DNA of 64,000 bases from Gluconacetobacter asukensis (GCF_014174375.1 NZ_JABEQE010000011.1:62001-126000), one strand, 5' to 3'; numbered from the stretch's first letter, positions 12,512-21,924 are shown. The notes: a model not told the origin generated them from the sequence alone. Made by a program: numbers and translations.

Positions 12512-14938
12512 ATGCAAAAAACTGATGACTTCGGTTTGAAGGCGACGATTCCCGTGCGGGCGGGAGGGGGTGCGCGCCCCGTCGACCGCCGTCGCCGGCT
12601 GATGCTGGCAACGGCCCTGGGGGCAATGGCGCTGGCACCTGTGGCGCTCCCGGATGCTCATGCGCAGGCCGCCCCGCCGGCACCGGCCCACGGCACGGGC
12701 GCCCCGGCGCGGCATGCGGCCGTAAAGCCGGCGGCGCACCGCGCGCAAGCCGCGGAACCCCGCTCGGCCGAGGCGTTGTCAGTCGTAGGGTCGCACGAGA
12801 CGTCCCACGGCATGGAGCAAACCATCACGCGCAAGATGCTCAACCGCTTCGTGGCGGGAACCAGTCCGCTTCAGGTCCTGGGGGCGACGACGCCGGGTGT
12901 CAGTTTCGCTACGGCGGACGCGCTTGGCCTCGATACCTATGCCAATTCGCTCTACATTCGCGGCTATAATCAGAGCCAGCTGGGCGTCACGCTGGACGGG
13001 ATTCCCCTGGGCGACCAGGGATTCATCAACACGAACGGTCTGGATATCAACGAGGCCGTCACGCCCGACAACATCGCGCGTATCGACATGTCCCAGGGCG
13101 GTGGCGCGCTGGACGTCGCGTCGACCGCGAACCTGGGCGGCGCGCTGCAATATTACACGCAGGACCCGCGCGACACGTTGGGCGCCGATGTCTCGCAAAC
13201 CTTCGGCAGCAACAATACCTATCGCACGTTCGGGCGGTTCCACAGTGGCGTGCTGAACCAAACCGGCACGAAATTCATGGCGTCCTATGCGCGCACTGAC
13301 GCGCAGAAATGGAAGGGCCATGGTGACCAGTACGAACAGCAGGCGAATTTCAAGTTCGTTCAGCCCCTGGGCGAGCGTGGGCAGTTGACGGGATTTTTCG
13401 ATTATTCGGAATTCAACCAGTATAATTATGGAAATATCAGCCTGGAGATCAAACAGAAGCTGGGATCGAGGACGGATTATTTCTATCCGGACTACAAGGG
13501 CGCCTATCTGGCCGCGCAGGGCATCTTTCCCGCCGGATGGGACCAGGTGTCCAGCCCCACGGACATTGCGTATTACGACGCCGCGCAGGATCAGCGGAAT
13601 TATCTGACCGGGCTGAACGGGAATTACGACCTGACATCGCGGCTGCGGCTGAAGAGCGTGCTGTACGCGCAGGTATCCGGCGGGGACTATGAATTCACCA
13701 ATCCGTACGTGTCGTCGCCCAACGGCGCGCCGATGATCCAGCAGGCCGACCACCAGTGGTTCCGCCGCGTGGGCGGCACGCTGGCGCTGCAATACCGGCT
13801 GGGCCATCACGACCTGGAATCCGGCGTCTGGTACGAAAACAACGATTTCACATATTCGCAGCGGCTGTACAGCCAGCCTCTTCTGGGCGAGGGCACGCCG
13901 CGCAAGGGCACCGGCCCCTACGAGGATTCGTTCGCAACGCGCTATGGCGTGCAGATGAACACCAACACCTTCCAGTATTATCTTCAGGATGCCTGGCACA
14001 TCATGCCCAGCCTGCGCCTGCATGCCGGGTTCAAGTCGCTGCTGGTCACGACGGCGGGCGGCGCGTTCGAGAACAACGAGACCTATACCGGGCAGAGCGC
14101 GTTGCCCAGCGGCAGCCTGACGACGGCGGGTGCCTTCCTGCCGCATGTCAGCCTGAACTGGACGTTCCTGCGGCATCATGAGCTGTTCTTCGATGTGTCG
14201 CGCGACATGCGCGCCTATTCCTATGGCGGGTGGAATTCACCGGTCGCCTGGGGTGTCGACAACCAGACCATTTTCTCGCAGTTGCGCAAGACGCTGAAGC
14301 CCGAGAGCACCTGGAATTACCTGATCGGCTATCGCTACAACTCGAAATATGTCGATGGCGTGCTGAACCTGTATCATTCGGATTATTCGAACCGCCTGGC
14401 GCCGATTACCAGCGGTACACTGGTCAACGCCAACCAGACCTTCCTGAATGTCGGGTCCATGGCGATGTGGGGTATCGATGCCGGAGTCACCGTCCGGCCC
14501 CTGCCGCACTTGGAAATCTTCAACAGCATCAGCTACAATCATTCGACCTACGGTCAGGGAATCTATAATGCAGGGGTCTATTACGATCTGAAGGGCAAGC
14601 TGGAAGTCAATTACCCGTCCGTCATGTACAAGTCGAACGTCGCCTATACCTACGGGAACGCGACGCTGAACTTCAACGTGTATTACATGGGACGACGGTA
14701 TCTGTCCTACATGAACGATACGTCGGTCGACCCGTACTGGAACGCGAACCTGACGGCGTCGTATGATTTCAAGCATGTCCCGCATGTGGCGGATCTGAAT
14801 TTCTCCCTTGGCATCTACAACCTGTTCAATCAGGAATATATCAGCTCGATCGGCGCCAATCCGATTTCGGGCGACCGGCAGTCCATGTTCGCTGGTGCGC
14901 CGCGCCAGTTCTTCGGAACGTTGCGCGCACGATTCTGA
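12512..14938 (+). CDS. TonB-dependent outer-membrane receptor
   Basis: The 808-aa product has a twin-arginine-containing N-terminus, a hydrophobic signal segment with likely cleavage near AHAQ, and an A/P/H-rich linker. A plug domain follows (FVAGTSPLQVLGATTPGVSF, LYIRGYNQSQLGVTLDGIPL), and then a beta barrel ending in aromatic GTLRARF. Such receptors import iron chelates, cobalamin or other scarce ligands with TonB energy. The ligand is not evident, and no siderophore genes are adjacent. GAGGG lies 6 nt before the ATG and supports the start. The divergent Lrp regulator, rather than a Fur-type gene, hints at amino-acid-linked or nutrient control. Confidence 0.9.
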   Translation: MQKTDDFGLKATIPVRAGGGARPVDRRRRLMLATALGAMALAPVALPDAHAQAAPPAPAHGTGAPARHAAVKPAAHRAQAAEPRSAEALSVVGSHETSHGMEQTITRKMLNRFVAGTSPLQVLGATTPGVSFATADALGLDTYANSLYIRGYNQSQLGVTLDGIPLGDQGFINTNGLDINEAVTPDNIARIDMSQGGGALDVASTANLGGALQYYTQDPRDTLGADVSQTFGSNNTYRTFGRFHSGVLNQTGTKFMASYARTDAQKWKGHGDQYEQQANFKFVQPLGERGQLTGFFDYSEFNQYNYGNISLEIKQKLGSRTDYFYPDYKGAYLAAQGIFPAGWDQVSSPTDIAYYDAAQDQRNYLTGLNGNYDLTSRLRLKSVLYAQVSGGDYEFTNPYVSSPNGAPMIQQADHQWFRRVGGTLALQYRLGHHDLESGVWYENNDFTYSQRLYSQPLLGEGTPRKGTGPYEDSFATRYGVQMNTNTFQYYLQDAWHIMPSLRLHAGFKSLLVTTAGGAFENNETYTGQSALPSGSLTTAGAFLPHVSLNWTFLRHHELFFDVSRDMRAYSYGGWNSPVAWGVDNQTIFSQLRKTLKPESTWNYLIGYRYNSKYVDGVLNLYHSDYSNRLAPITSGTLVNANQTFLNVGSMAMWGIDAGVTVRPLPHLEIFNSISYNHSTYGQGIYNAGVYYDLKGKLEVNYPSVMYKSNVAYTYGNATLNFNVYYMGRRYLSYMNDTSVDPYWNANLTASYDFKHVPHVADLNFSLGIYNLFNQEYISSIGANPISGDRQSMFAGAPRQFFGTLRARF

Positions 14939-14952
14939 TGAGTGCGGGAACC

Positions 14953-15027
14953 GCGCGCTGGATCGCCCCCAGCGCGCACCCAATGATCTGATCACGAATG
15001 GGTTTCCAAAGGGCGATTGCCCTTTGG
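14953..15027. terminator. two stem-loops after the TonB-receptor gene
   Basis: GCGCGCTGG (14953-14961) pairs with CCAGCGCGC (14969-14977) around a 7-nt loop. CCAAAGGGC (15006-15014) pairs with GCCCTTTGG (15019-15027) around GATT. Neither is followed by a clear T run, so they may be weak or rho-assisted terminators, or simply 3'-UTR structures. The remainder up to 15209 holds no gene that I can support. Confidence 0.35.
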
Positions 15028-15209
15028 CGGCTCAAGGGCAAAGTCCTCGTTGACGATATCTCGCGCGTTGATCTTGCGGCGCATGGAAAAATGAGGTGGT
15101 GCCCGTCGCCCTGGCCAAGTGTAATGATGGACGGTCGATCTGGACATCCCGGCCATCGCACTGAACACTGTGCGGGACAGTGGAATAGGGGCAGGAAAGG
15201 GCGGCCGAC

Positions 15210-16631
15210 ATGAAGACTGCATCACGGATTGACGGGAAGTGCACCCGGTTCCGGACGGCTCCATTCTGGGCAGCCCTGTCGCTGGGGACCTGGCTGGCAG
15301 GCACCGCATCGGGGGCGCTGGCGGCGCAGCCGGTGCTGCTGGAACATGCGACGATCATCGACGGCACCGGCCGGGCACCGCTGGCCGACGGCGCGCTGCT
15401 GATCCGAGACGGGCGGATCGTGTCGGTGGGGGCCGCGGGCACCGTGGCGGCGCCGGGGGCGAAACTGGTCGACTTGACCGGGCGGACCATCCTGCCGGGC
15501 CTGATTTCCGATCACAGCCATACCGGGCTGGTGAAAGGCACCAAGGACGACAGCGCCAATTACACGCGCGACAATATCCTGGCGCAGTTGAAGCAGTATG
15601 AGCGCTATGGCGTGCTGACCGTGGTGTCGCTGGGCCTCAACAAATCGCCGCTGTTCGACCAGTTGCGGCAGGAACAGCATGCGGGGCGCAATCCGGGGGC
15701 CGACCTGTTCGGGGTCGATCAGGGGATCGGCGCCCCAGACGGCGTGCCGCCGCAGGGGATGTTCCATCTGGGACCGGACCAGGTCTATCGCCCCACCAGC
15801 GTGGCCGAGGCGCAGGCCGCCGTCGATCGCATGGCCGGCGAGGGCACGGATCTGGTGAAGATCTGGGTGGATGATTTCCGCAATGGCGTGCCGGGGGCCA
15901 AGGGCTATCCCAAGATCGACCCGGCGATCTATCGCGCGGTGATCGAACGGGCCCATGCCCATGGGCTGCGCGTCGCAGCACATATCCACGATCTGGCCGA
16001 TGCCAAGGCGCTGGTCAGCGCCGGCGCCGATATCATTGCCCACGGGGTGCGGGACCAGCCGGTCGATACCGATTTCATCATGCTGATGGAACAGAAGGGC
16101 GCCTGGTACATCGCCACCCTGGACCTGGATGAGGCGAACTACATCTTCGCCGAACATCCGGAATGGCTGGACGATCCGTTCCTGTCGGCAGGGCTGAATC
16201 CCGATCTGCGGGCGCAGTTCGCCGACCCGGCTTGGCGGGCGAAGATCCTGGCAGCCCCCCTGACGGCGGCGGCGAAGAAGGCGCTGGCCCTGAACGAGCG
16301 CAATCTGGTCACGCTTTACCGGGCGGGCATCCATATCGGCTTCGGCACCGATTCCGGGGCGTCCGCCACCCGCATCCCCGGCTTTGCCGAACATCGCGAA
16401 CTCAAGCTGATGGTCTCGGCCGGCCTGACGCCCATGGAGGCGCTGGCAGTGGCGACCGGCAATGCGGCTGCCCTGATGCATCTGGATGACCGGGGGATTC
16501 TGCTGCCGGGCCGCTGGGCCGACCTGATGGTGGTCTCGGGCGATCCGGCGGCGGACATCAATGCGGTCGACAGGATCGAGCAGGTCTGGCATCGCGGGGC
16601 GCGGACCGAAGGGCCGTTGGTACCCCGCTGA
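15210..16631 (+). CDS. exported amidohydrolase family protein (imidazolonepropionase-like)
   Basis: The 473-aa product has a signal peptide (about 1-38) and a metal-dependent amidohydrolase barrel. Visible elements are the metal-binding HSH after ILPGLISD, a bridging lysine candidate in DLVKIWVDD, AAHIHD, IIAHGV and GTDSGA. These fit an amidohydrolase with a binuclear or mononuclear zinc site, and the C-terminal GILLPGRWADLMV is family-typical. Periplasmic members often hydrolyse dipeptides or cyclic amides (prolidase-like), but the substrate is not determined. ATG 15210 has AGGAAAGGG upstream. It follows the receptor gene after a 271-bp gap, so co-regulation is possible but unproven. Confidence 0.82.
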   Translation: MKTASRIDGKCTRFRTAPFWAALSLGTWLAGTASGALAAQPVLLEHATIIDGTGRAPLADGALLIRDGRIVSVGAAGTVAAPGAKLVDLTGRTILPGLISDHSHTGLVKGTKDDSANYTRDNILAQLKQYERYGVLTVVSLGLNKSPLFDQLRQEQHAGRNPGADLFGVDQGIGAPDGVPPQGMFHLGPDQVYRPTSVAEAQAAVDRMAGEGTDLVKIWVDDFRNGVPGAKGYPKIDPAIYRAVIERAHAHGLRVAAHIHDLADAKALVSAGADIIAHGVRDQPVDTDFIMLMEQKGAWYIATLDLDEANYIFAEHPEWLDDPFLSAGLNPDLRAQFADPAWRAKILAAPLTAAAKKALALNERNLVTLYRAGIHIGFGTDSGASATRIPGFAEHRELKLMVSAGLTPMEALAVATGNAAALMHLDDRGILLPGRWADLMVVSGDPAADINAVDRIEQVWHRGARTEGPLVPR

Positions 16632-16687
16632 TTCCGGCTGCCCCCGCGCGCCGGTTGGCGGGGAGCGCGCGAGGGAGCAGGAGCAGC

Positions 16688-17923
16688 ATGGCCCATATCG
16701 TGGTGATAGGCGCCGGACCGGCCGGTCTGGCTGCCGCCGAGGCATTGGCCGCCGGCGGATGTGCCGTGACGGTGGTGGAGCGCATGCCGACCATCGGCCG
16801 CAAGATGCTGATGGCCGGCCGGGGCGGGCTGAACCTGACCCATTCCGAACCGCTGGACCGGTTCCTGACCCGCTATGGTGCTGCGCGCCCGTGGCTGGAA
16901 GACGCCGTGCGGGCATTTTCCCCCGACGATCTGCGGGCGTGGGCGGCGGCGCTGGGCCAGCCCTGTTTCGTCGGCAGCAGCGGGCGGGTGTTCCCACAGG
17001 CGATGAAGGCCTCGCCGTTGCTGCGGGCATGGGGGGCGCGGCTGGCGAAACAGGGGGTGACGATCCTGACACGCCATGACTGGACCGGCTGGGACGGGCC
17101 GGGACGGGTGCGTGTGGTCTCGCCGCAGGGGGAGCGCGTGCTGGCCGCCGATGCGGTGGTGCTGGCCTTGGGCGGGGCAAGCTGGGCCCGGCTGGGCGCC
17201 GATGGCGCATGGGTTGGCAGGCTGGCCGAGGAGGGGGTGGATCTGGCGCCGTTCCGCCCGGCCAATTGCGGCTTCCGTACCAACTGGAGCGATACGCTGA
17301 GCGATCGTTTCGCAGGCACACCGCTGCGGGGTATCGCGCTGACGCCCGAGGGCGGCCCGACCGTGCGGGGCGAGGCGGTGGTGACGGCGCGGGGGCTGGA
17401 AGGCGGGGCGGTCTATGCCCTGTCGCCCCTGCTGCGTGACCGGATCGCCGCCGACGGGCAGGCGCGGCTACTGGTGGATCTGCGCCCCGACATGACCGAG
17501 GCGGCGCTGGCCGAGCGGCTGGCGCGGGTGCGGGTGCGGGAGAGCCTGTCGAACACGCTGCGCAAGGCGCTGCGCCTGCCACCGGTCGCGGTGGCCTTGC
17601 TGCGCGAGGGGCCGGATGCGCCGCCGCGTGACGCGGCGTCGCTGGCGGCCCTGATCAAGGCGGTGCCCGTGACGCTGACGGCGCCCGATTCGCTGGACCG
17701 GGCGATCTCCGTGGCCGGCGGGGTGCGGGCCGATGCGGTGGATGCGCGCTTCATGCTGCGGGCGTTGCCCGGTGTGTTCGTGGCGGGCGAGATGCTGGAT
17801 TGGGAAGCGCCGACCGGCGGTTATCTGTTGCAGGCCTGCTTCGCGACCGGCGTTGCCGCGGCGCGCGGCGTGCTGGACTGGTTGCAGGAGGGGGGCAAGG
17901 AACGGTATCCGTCCTGTCCATGA
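16688..17923 (+). CDS. BaiN/HI0933-type NAD(P)/FAD-dependent flavoprotein
   Basis: The 411-aa product starts MAHIVVIGAGPAGLAAAEAL, an FAD-binding GxGxxG motif, followed by IGRKMLMAGRGGLNLTHSE, diagnostic of this flavoprotein family. A second FAD contact, VAGEMLDWEAPTGGYLLQ, lies near the C-terminus. The physiological substrate is generally unknown, and this gene is most like the TIGR03862 branch of alphaproteobacteria. ATG 16688 is supported by GGGAGCAGGAG. The stop overlaps the start of the downstream ATPase as ATGA, suggesting coupled expression. Confidence 0.88.
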   Translation: MAHIVVIGAGPAGLAAAEALAAGGCAVTVVERMPTIGRKMLMAGRGGLNLTHSEPLDRFLTRYGAARPWLEDAVRAFSPDDLRAWAAALGQPCFVGSSGRVFPQAMKASPLLRAWGARLAKQGVTILTRHDWTGWDGPGRVRVVSPQGERVLAADAVVLALGGASWARLGADGAWVGRLAEEGVDLAPFRPANCGFRTNWSDTLSDRFAGTPLRGIALTPEGGPTVRGEAVVTARGLEGGAVYALSPLLRDRIAADGQARLLVDLRPDMTEAALAERLARVRVRESLSNTLRKALRLPPVAVALLREGPDAPPRDAASLAALIKAVPVTLTAPDSLDRAISVAGGVRADAVDARFMLRALPGVFVAGEMLDWEAPTGGYLLQACFATGVAAARGVLDWLQEGGKERYPSCP

Positions 17924-19413
17924 CGGTTTCGATCACGATTGGGGATGTGCGGGGTGGCGGCCCGGCGGTCATGGACCTGGCAGAATTGCTGTCCACCCGG
18001 CTGCTGGTGCAAGGCAATTCGGGATCGGGCAAGTCCCACCTGCTGCGGCGCCTGCTGGAGCAGTCCGCGACGCTGGTGCAGCAGGCGATCATCGACCCCG
18101 AGGGCGATTTCGTCAGCCTGGCGGAACGGTTCGGCCATCTGGTGATCGACGGCGCCACCCATACCGAGGCCGAGTTGCAGGCGGCCGGCGAACGGATGCG
18201 CGTGCATCGGGCCTCGGTGGTGCTGAACCTGGAAGGCGCGGATGCCGAGGTGCAGATGCGCCGGGCGGCGGCCTTCCTGGGCGGGATGTTCGAGGTCGGG
18301 CGCGAATATTGGTATCCGGTGCTGGTGGTGGTGGACGAGGCGCAGCTTTTCGCCCCCGCCGCCGCGGGCGAGGTGACGGACGAGGCGCGGCGTGCCTCGC
18401 TGGGCGCCATGACCAACCTGATGTGCCGCGGGCGCAAGCGCGGGCTGGCGGGCGTGATCGCCACCCAGCGCCTGGCCAAGCTGGCCAAGAACGTGGCCGC
18501 CGAGGCGTCGAATTTCCTGATGGGGCGCACCTTCCTCGATATCGACATGATGCGCGCCGCCGATCTGCTGGGTATGGAGCGCCGGCAGGCCGAGAGTTTC
18601 CGCGACCTGGAACGGGGATATTTCGTGGCGCTGGGGCCGGCGCTTTATCGCCGGCCGGTGCCGGTGCGCATCGGCGAGGTGGAGACCGAGAGCCGGTCCG
18701 CCGGCCCGTCGCTGCTGCCCATGGCGCCGGCCGCGCCGCCCGAGGATATTCGCGACCTGATCCTGGCCAGACTGCCGGAACGCGAGAGCCTGCCGAGGCC
18801 GGCCCGGCCGGCCGCCCCGCCGCCGCCCGATATTCTGGCACAGCTTGCCGCCCATGCGGCCTCGGCGGCCGTGGAGGCAGAGGCGGAGGCACCGGTGGTG
18901 GAAACGCCGGCCGACAAGGCCGAGCAGCGCCGGCGTTTCCTGGCGATCCTGACCGAAATCCTGCGTGACGAGGATGCCGGCTTCCGCCCGCCGCCCGTGC
19001 TGTACCAGGATTTCCTCGTCCGCTGCCGGATCGAGGGCATGGGGCGCGAGGCATTGGACATGCCGCGTTTCCGCCGGCTGCTGGCGACCGCGCGGGCCGG
19101 TGTGGATGCCGAGACCGCCGAATCCGACCGCTGGATGCAGGCGGAACGTATGGCCGCCCCGCTGCCGGAGGATGTGCGCAGCATTTTCCTGCTGATCGCC
19201 CGCGCCGCGATGGAAGGCGAACCCTGCCCATCGGACGCAGCAGTCGCGCGCGTTTACGGCACTCATTCGCTGGGTCGCGCCCGCCGCCAGCTGACCTATC
19301 TGGAAGAGCAGAACGTCATTGTCCTGCGCGTGGATGGCATGGGGCGGCGGAGTGCCGCCGTGATCGGGCCGGGATGGGAAACCGCGCCCGCCGACCCTAA
19401 CGAGGCAGCATAG
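17920..19413 (+). CDS. HerA-type (DUF87) P-loop ATPase
   Basis: The 497-aa product has a P-loop QGNSGSGKSHLL near residue 31, a Walker B VLVVVDEAQLF near 145, and ITQR-type sensor sequence GVIATQRLAKLAK, as in HerA/FtsK-like DNA pumps. DPEGDF after the P-loop is also typical of HerA. About 170 C-terminal residues form a separate helical, winged-helix-like region. No partner nuclease such as NurA is adjacent; it is instead coupled to a BaiN-type flavoprotein through ATGA. The role may be DNA handling, but this is inferred from the ATPase family only. The many in-frame A/P residues near 260-320 suggest a flexible linker. Confidence 0.82.
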   Translation: MTVSITIGDVRGGGPAVMDLAELLSTRLLVQGNSGSGKSHLLRRLLEQSATLVQQAIIDPEGDFVSLAERFGHLVIDGATHTEAELQAAGERMRVHRASVVLNLEGADAEVQMRRAAAFLGGMFEVGREYWYPVLVVVDEAQLFAPAAAGEVTDEARRASLGAMTNLMCRGRKRGLAGVIATQRLAKLAKNVAAEASNFLMGRTFLDIDMMRAADLLGMERRQAESFRDLERGYFVALGPALYRRPVPVRIGEVETESRSAGPSLLPMAPAAPPEDIRDLILARLPERESLPRPARPAAPPPPDILAQLAAHAASAAVEAEAEAPVVETPADKAEQRRRFLAILTEILRDEDAGFRPPPVLYQDFLVRCRIEGMGREALDMPRFRRLLATARAGVDAETAESDRWMQAERMAAPLPEDVRSIFLLIARAAMEGEPCPSDAAVARVYGTHSLGRARRQLTYLEEQNVIVLRVDGMGRRSAAVIGPGWETAPADPNEAA

Positions 19414-19559
19414 CAGAGCCCTGCACAGCGCAGCCGGGTTCCTGTTATAACAATAACGTGTGGAATTTCCCGCATGCCGGCTCTATATTCGGAGAAAGAT
19501 AGCCATTGATGTCTTAACCGCTCGACGACCGAGATGGGCTATGCCAGGAGCGGTGCTGA

Positions 19560-21023
19560 ATGGTGGGACCTGCGCGTCCGTGGATGACGATCGGCAGATC
19601 ATTAACAAAATGGCGTCCTTTCCGCGAAGCGGAACAGTCGCACGGGGCCGGCCTGGTCCTGATTCTTCTTGCCCTGTTCACCGGTCTCGTTGCGATCACC
19701 CGTTTTCTTATCGAGGATAATGACGGGTTTTCGGTCTTCTGGCCCGCCAACGCGGTGATGCTCGTCGCCCTGCTGATCCTGCCCGAGGCACGGGCCCTGG
19801 CTGTGATCGGTGCCTGTGGCGCGATCAATCTGTGCATCAATTATGATGCGGGGTGGACAAATGGCGAGGCTATTCAGGCCTGTCTGCTGAATGTCGTGCA
19901 GGTGGCCATTGCCGCCCCGCTGACGCGGCGCTTCTGCGGCGCCCGGACGGATCTGGCGCGTCTGCCGCGTTTCGTCGCGTTTTCGATCATCGCCGTCGCC
20001 TCGTCCGCGATCGAGGGCGGGCTGGGCGTCCTGGGTGATCGTTTCATCATGGGGGACCCCGACCCCCTGCTCAGGGACTGGATGCAATGGACGGCGTGCG
20101 ACGCGCTTGGCCTGATCATCGCAACGCCGGGCGTCATGTACCTGGTCCGGAATGCGCGTGGAGATGACGATCCCCGGCGCAGCCTGTCGATGTTCCTTGC
20201 CCTCCTGTGCCTGGCTGTCACGATCGCCAGCTTCATATGGGGGCGTTCGCCGCTGCTGCTGTTCAGCTATCCGCTCCTCACCCTGGTTGCATTCCGGGCG
20301 AGGCCGGTATGGACGTCGGTCACCGTCTTCGCCGTGGCGGTCTGCGCGGCGGCGTTCACGCGGCGGGAATGGGGGCCTATTGCGCTCTTTTCAGGGGACG
20401 ATGTCCACATGCACCAGTTTGCGGTGCAGGCCTATCTGGTGTCGCTTGTCCTCACCGTCCTGCCCGCGAATGTATCGGTCGATGAAAACCGGCGTTATCT
20501 GAGGCGCATGCTCTTCGTGCAGGAGCGGCTGCGGCATGCATCGTCGCATGATGACCTGACGTCGGCCCTGAACCGGCGGACCTTCGAGCCCGCGGTCGAG
20601 GCCCGGATGAGGCTTTCCGCGACGGGGGCCTTGCTGATCGTCGATCTGGACCATTTCAAGCAGATCAACGATACGTTCGGCCACAGCATGGGTGATGAAG
20701 TGCTGCGGGTTTTCACGCAGCGCCTCATCCGGATGCTCCGGGACGTGGACGGGCTGGTCGCCCGGTATGGCGGGGATGAGTTCGTGGCGTTCACATCCGG
20801 CGTCCGCTCGGCGCCGGAACTGGAAGCGCTGTGCAGCCGGATCTGTCACGAACTGGCTTTGCCCTACGACATGCCGGTGGTGGGTGGGGCGGTGACGGCC
20901 AGTATCGGGGCGGCCCTGTCCGGGCCGGGGGCGCAGAATTTCAAGGACCTGATACGGCGGGCCGATCTCGCGCTTTACAAGACCAAGGCGGCCGGTCGGA
21001 ACGGTTACACGCTCCTCGCCTGA
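19560..21023 (+). CDS. membrane diguanylate cyclase (MASE1-GGDEF)
   Basis: The 487-aa product has about eight transmembrane helices in residues 25-320, of MASE1 type (FSVFWPANAVMLVALLILP), and a C-terminal GGDEF domain. The active site is RYGGDEFV, so cyclic-di-GMP synthesis is expected. Upstream, RDVD could be an inhibitory I-site, but the spacing to GGDEF is one residue longer than in PleD, so feedback inhibition is uncertain. LLIVDLDHFKQINDTFGH is the usual metal and substrate segment. AGGAG 9 nt before ATG 19560 supports this start. In acetic acid bacteria c-di-GMP controls cellulose and biofilm, so this may be relevant, but no target is adjacent. Confidence 0.9.
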   Translation: MVGPARPWMTIGRSLTKWRPFREAEQSHGAGLVLILLALFTGLVAITRFLIEDNDGFSVFWPANAVMLVALLILPEARALAVIGACGAINLCINYDAGWTNGEAIQACLLNVVQVAIAAPLTRRFCGARTDLARLPRFVAFSIIAVASSAIEGGLGVLGDRFIMGDPDPLLRDWMQWTACDALGLIIATPGVMYLVRNARGDDDPRRSLSMFLALLCLAVTIASFIWGRSPLLLFSYPLLTLVAFRARPVWTSVTVFAVAVCAAAFTRREWGPIALFSGDDVHMHQFAVQAYLVSLVLTVLPANVSVDENRRYLRRMLFVQERLRHASSHDDLTSALNRRTFEPAVEARMRLSATGALLIVDLDHFKQINDTFGHSMGDEVLRVFTQRLIRMLRDVDGLVARYGGDEFVAFTSGVRSAPELEALCSRICHELALPYDMPVVGGAVTASIGAALSGPGAQNFKDLIRRADLALYKTKAAGRNGYTLLA

Positions 21024-21315
21024 CAATGAAAACGATGTGCGGATGAGGCGGGTCCGGGCCGAGGCTCTCGGGATGTGGCCAGGGGGCATGGCTCATTTCC
21101 ATATCCAGGTCATGCCAGCGGGCCATGGCGATCAGGCCATTGGTCTCCGCAACCGGCCCTTCTCTGCGCCGCCTATGTCGCTTCCAGAAAACCCTGTCCG
21201 GTCGCCGTCAGCACCACGGCGCCGGGCATCCCGACATCCAGATGGCCCATGCGCAATCCGGGCCGCGCCAATCCGTTGGACGCGATTCGCAGGTTCGGGC
21301 TATGCTGGGTGCGCA
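21024..21315. other. intergenic region before the Fur-family gene
   Basis: About 290 bp between the cyclase and the Fur-family regulator. Several overlapping frames are open, but none has a ribosome-binding site or motif. I see no convincing gene and no terminator. The promoter of the regulator should lie near the right end. Confidence 0.4.
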
Positions 21316-21753
21316 ATGAAAACAGACGACAGGCTGGACTCCCCGATCGCCGCAATGTGCCGCGAGAAGGGCATGAAACTGACCGGGCAGCGGCGCACGA
21401 TCGCGCACGTCCTGTCCGAATCCGACGACCATCCCGATGTCGAGGAACTCTATCGCCGGGCTACGGCGGTCGATCCGCGCATCTCCATCGCAACAGTATA
21501 CCGCACGGTCCGGCTGTTCGAGGAAAACGGCATCCTGCGCCGGCGGGATTTCGGTGGCGGCCGCGCGCGGTACGAGACGACCGATCATGGTGATCATTTC
21601 CATCTGATCGATGTCGACACCGGTAACGTCATGGAGTTCGACGACGAGGAACTGAAGGCGCTTCTGGCCGGAATCGGCGCCCGGATGGGCTACGAGATCG
21701 CGACGACCCGCCTGGAGCTTTATGGGCGCCGGCTGAAGAAAAAGGATCGATAA
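21316..21753 (+). CDS. fur: Fur/Mur-family metal-dependent regulator
   Basis: The 145-aa product has the Fur winged helix (GMKLTGQRRTIAHVLSE, recognition helix ISIATVYRTVRLF) and a dimerisation domain with TDHGDHFHLIDVDTG. The metal-sensing histidines are present (HGDHFH), but the structural-zinc CxxC of E. coli Fur is absent: the expected first CxxC reads DVDTG and there is no second pair. This is known for alphaproteobacterial Fur/Mur proteins, so the effector could be Fe2+ or Mn2+. ATG 21316 is the only start that yields the family N-terminus. The long frame upstream has no family sequence. Confidence 0.88.
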   Translation: MKTDDRLDSPIAAMCREKGMKLTGQRRTIAHVLSESDDHPDVEELYRRATAVDPRISIATVYRTVRLFEENGILRRRDFGGGRARYETTDHGDHFHLIDVDTGNVMEFDDEELKALLAGIGARMGYEIATTRLELYGRRLKKKDR

Positions 21754-21905
21754 ACGATCGGGTCCCCGGCCGGTGCCGATATTTTCAAACAGGTTCGCAG
21801 GCGGGGTGGTGCCTCGATAATCCCGCCGTGCGCGCATGGATTTCGGCGTCCGCGCTGACGCCCCCGCCTCGGTGAGGTCAGGGGGCCTTCATTCTTCGTA
21901 TTGCA

Positions 21906-21924
21906 ATTGCGATGCGGTCGCAAT
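21906..21924. promoter_or_regulatory. perfect dyad ATTGCGA-N5-TCGCAAT, possible Fur/Mur-type operator
   Basis: A 7-bp perfect inverted repeat with 5-bp spacing lies in the otherwise non-coding 320 bp (21754-22074) between the Fur-family gene and the next plus-strand gene. It is preceded by TTGCA. The TTGC/GCAA pattern resembles alphaproteobacterial Fur/Mur boxes. No binding data can be seen; the assignment is inferred from position and symmetry. The rest of the spacer shows nothing I can name. Confidence 0.4.

Noticed and set aside
12779-14179. 466-aa minus-strand frame opposite the TonB receptor
   Set aside because: Shadow of a strongly supported coding gene; no recognisable domain.
14992-15100. 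Minus-strand coding remnant (INARDIVNEDFAL...)
   Set aside because: The frame looks protein-like but matches no family I know, and it has no start or ribosome-binding site.
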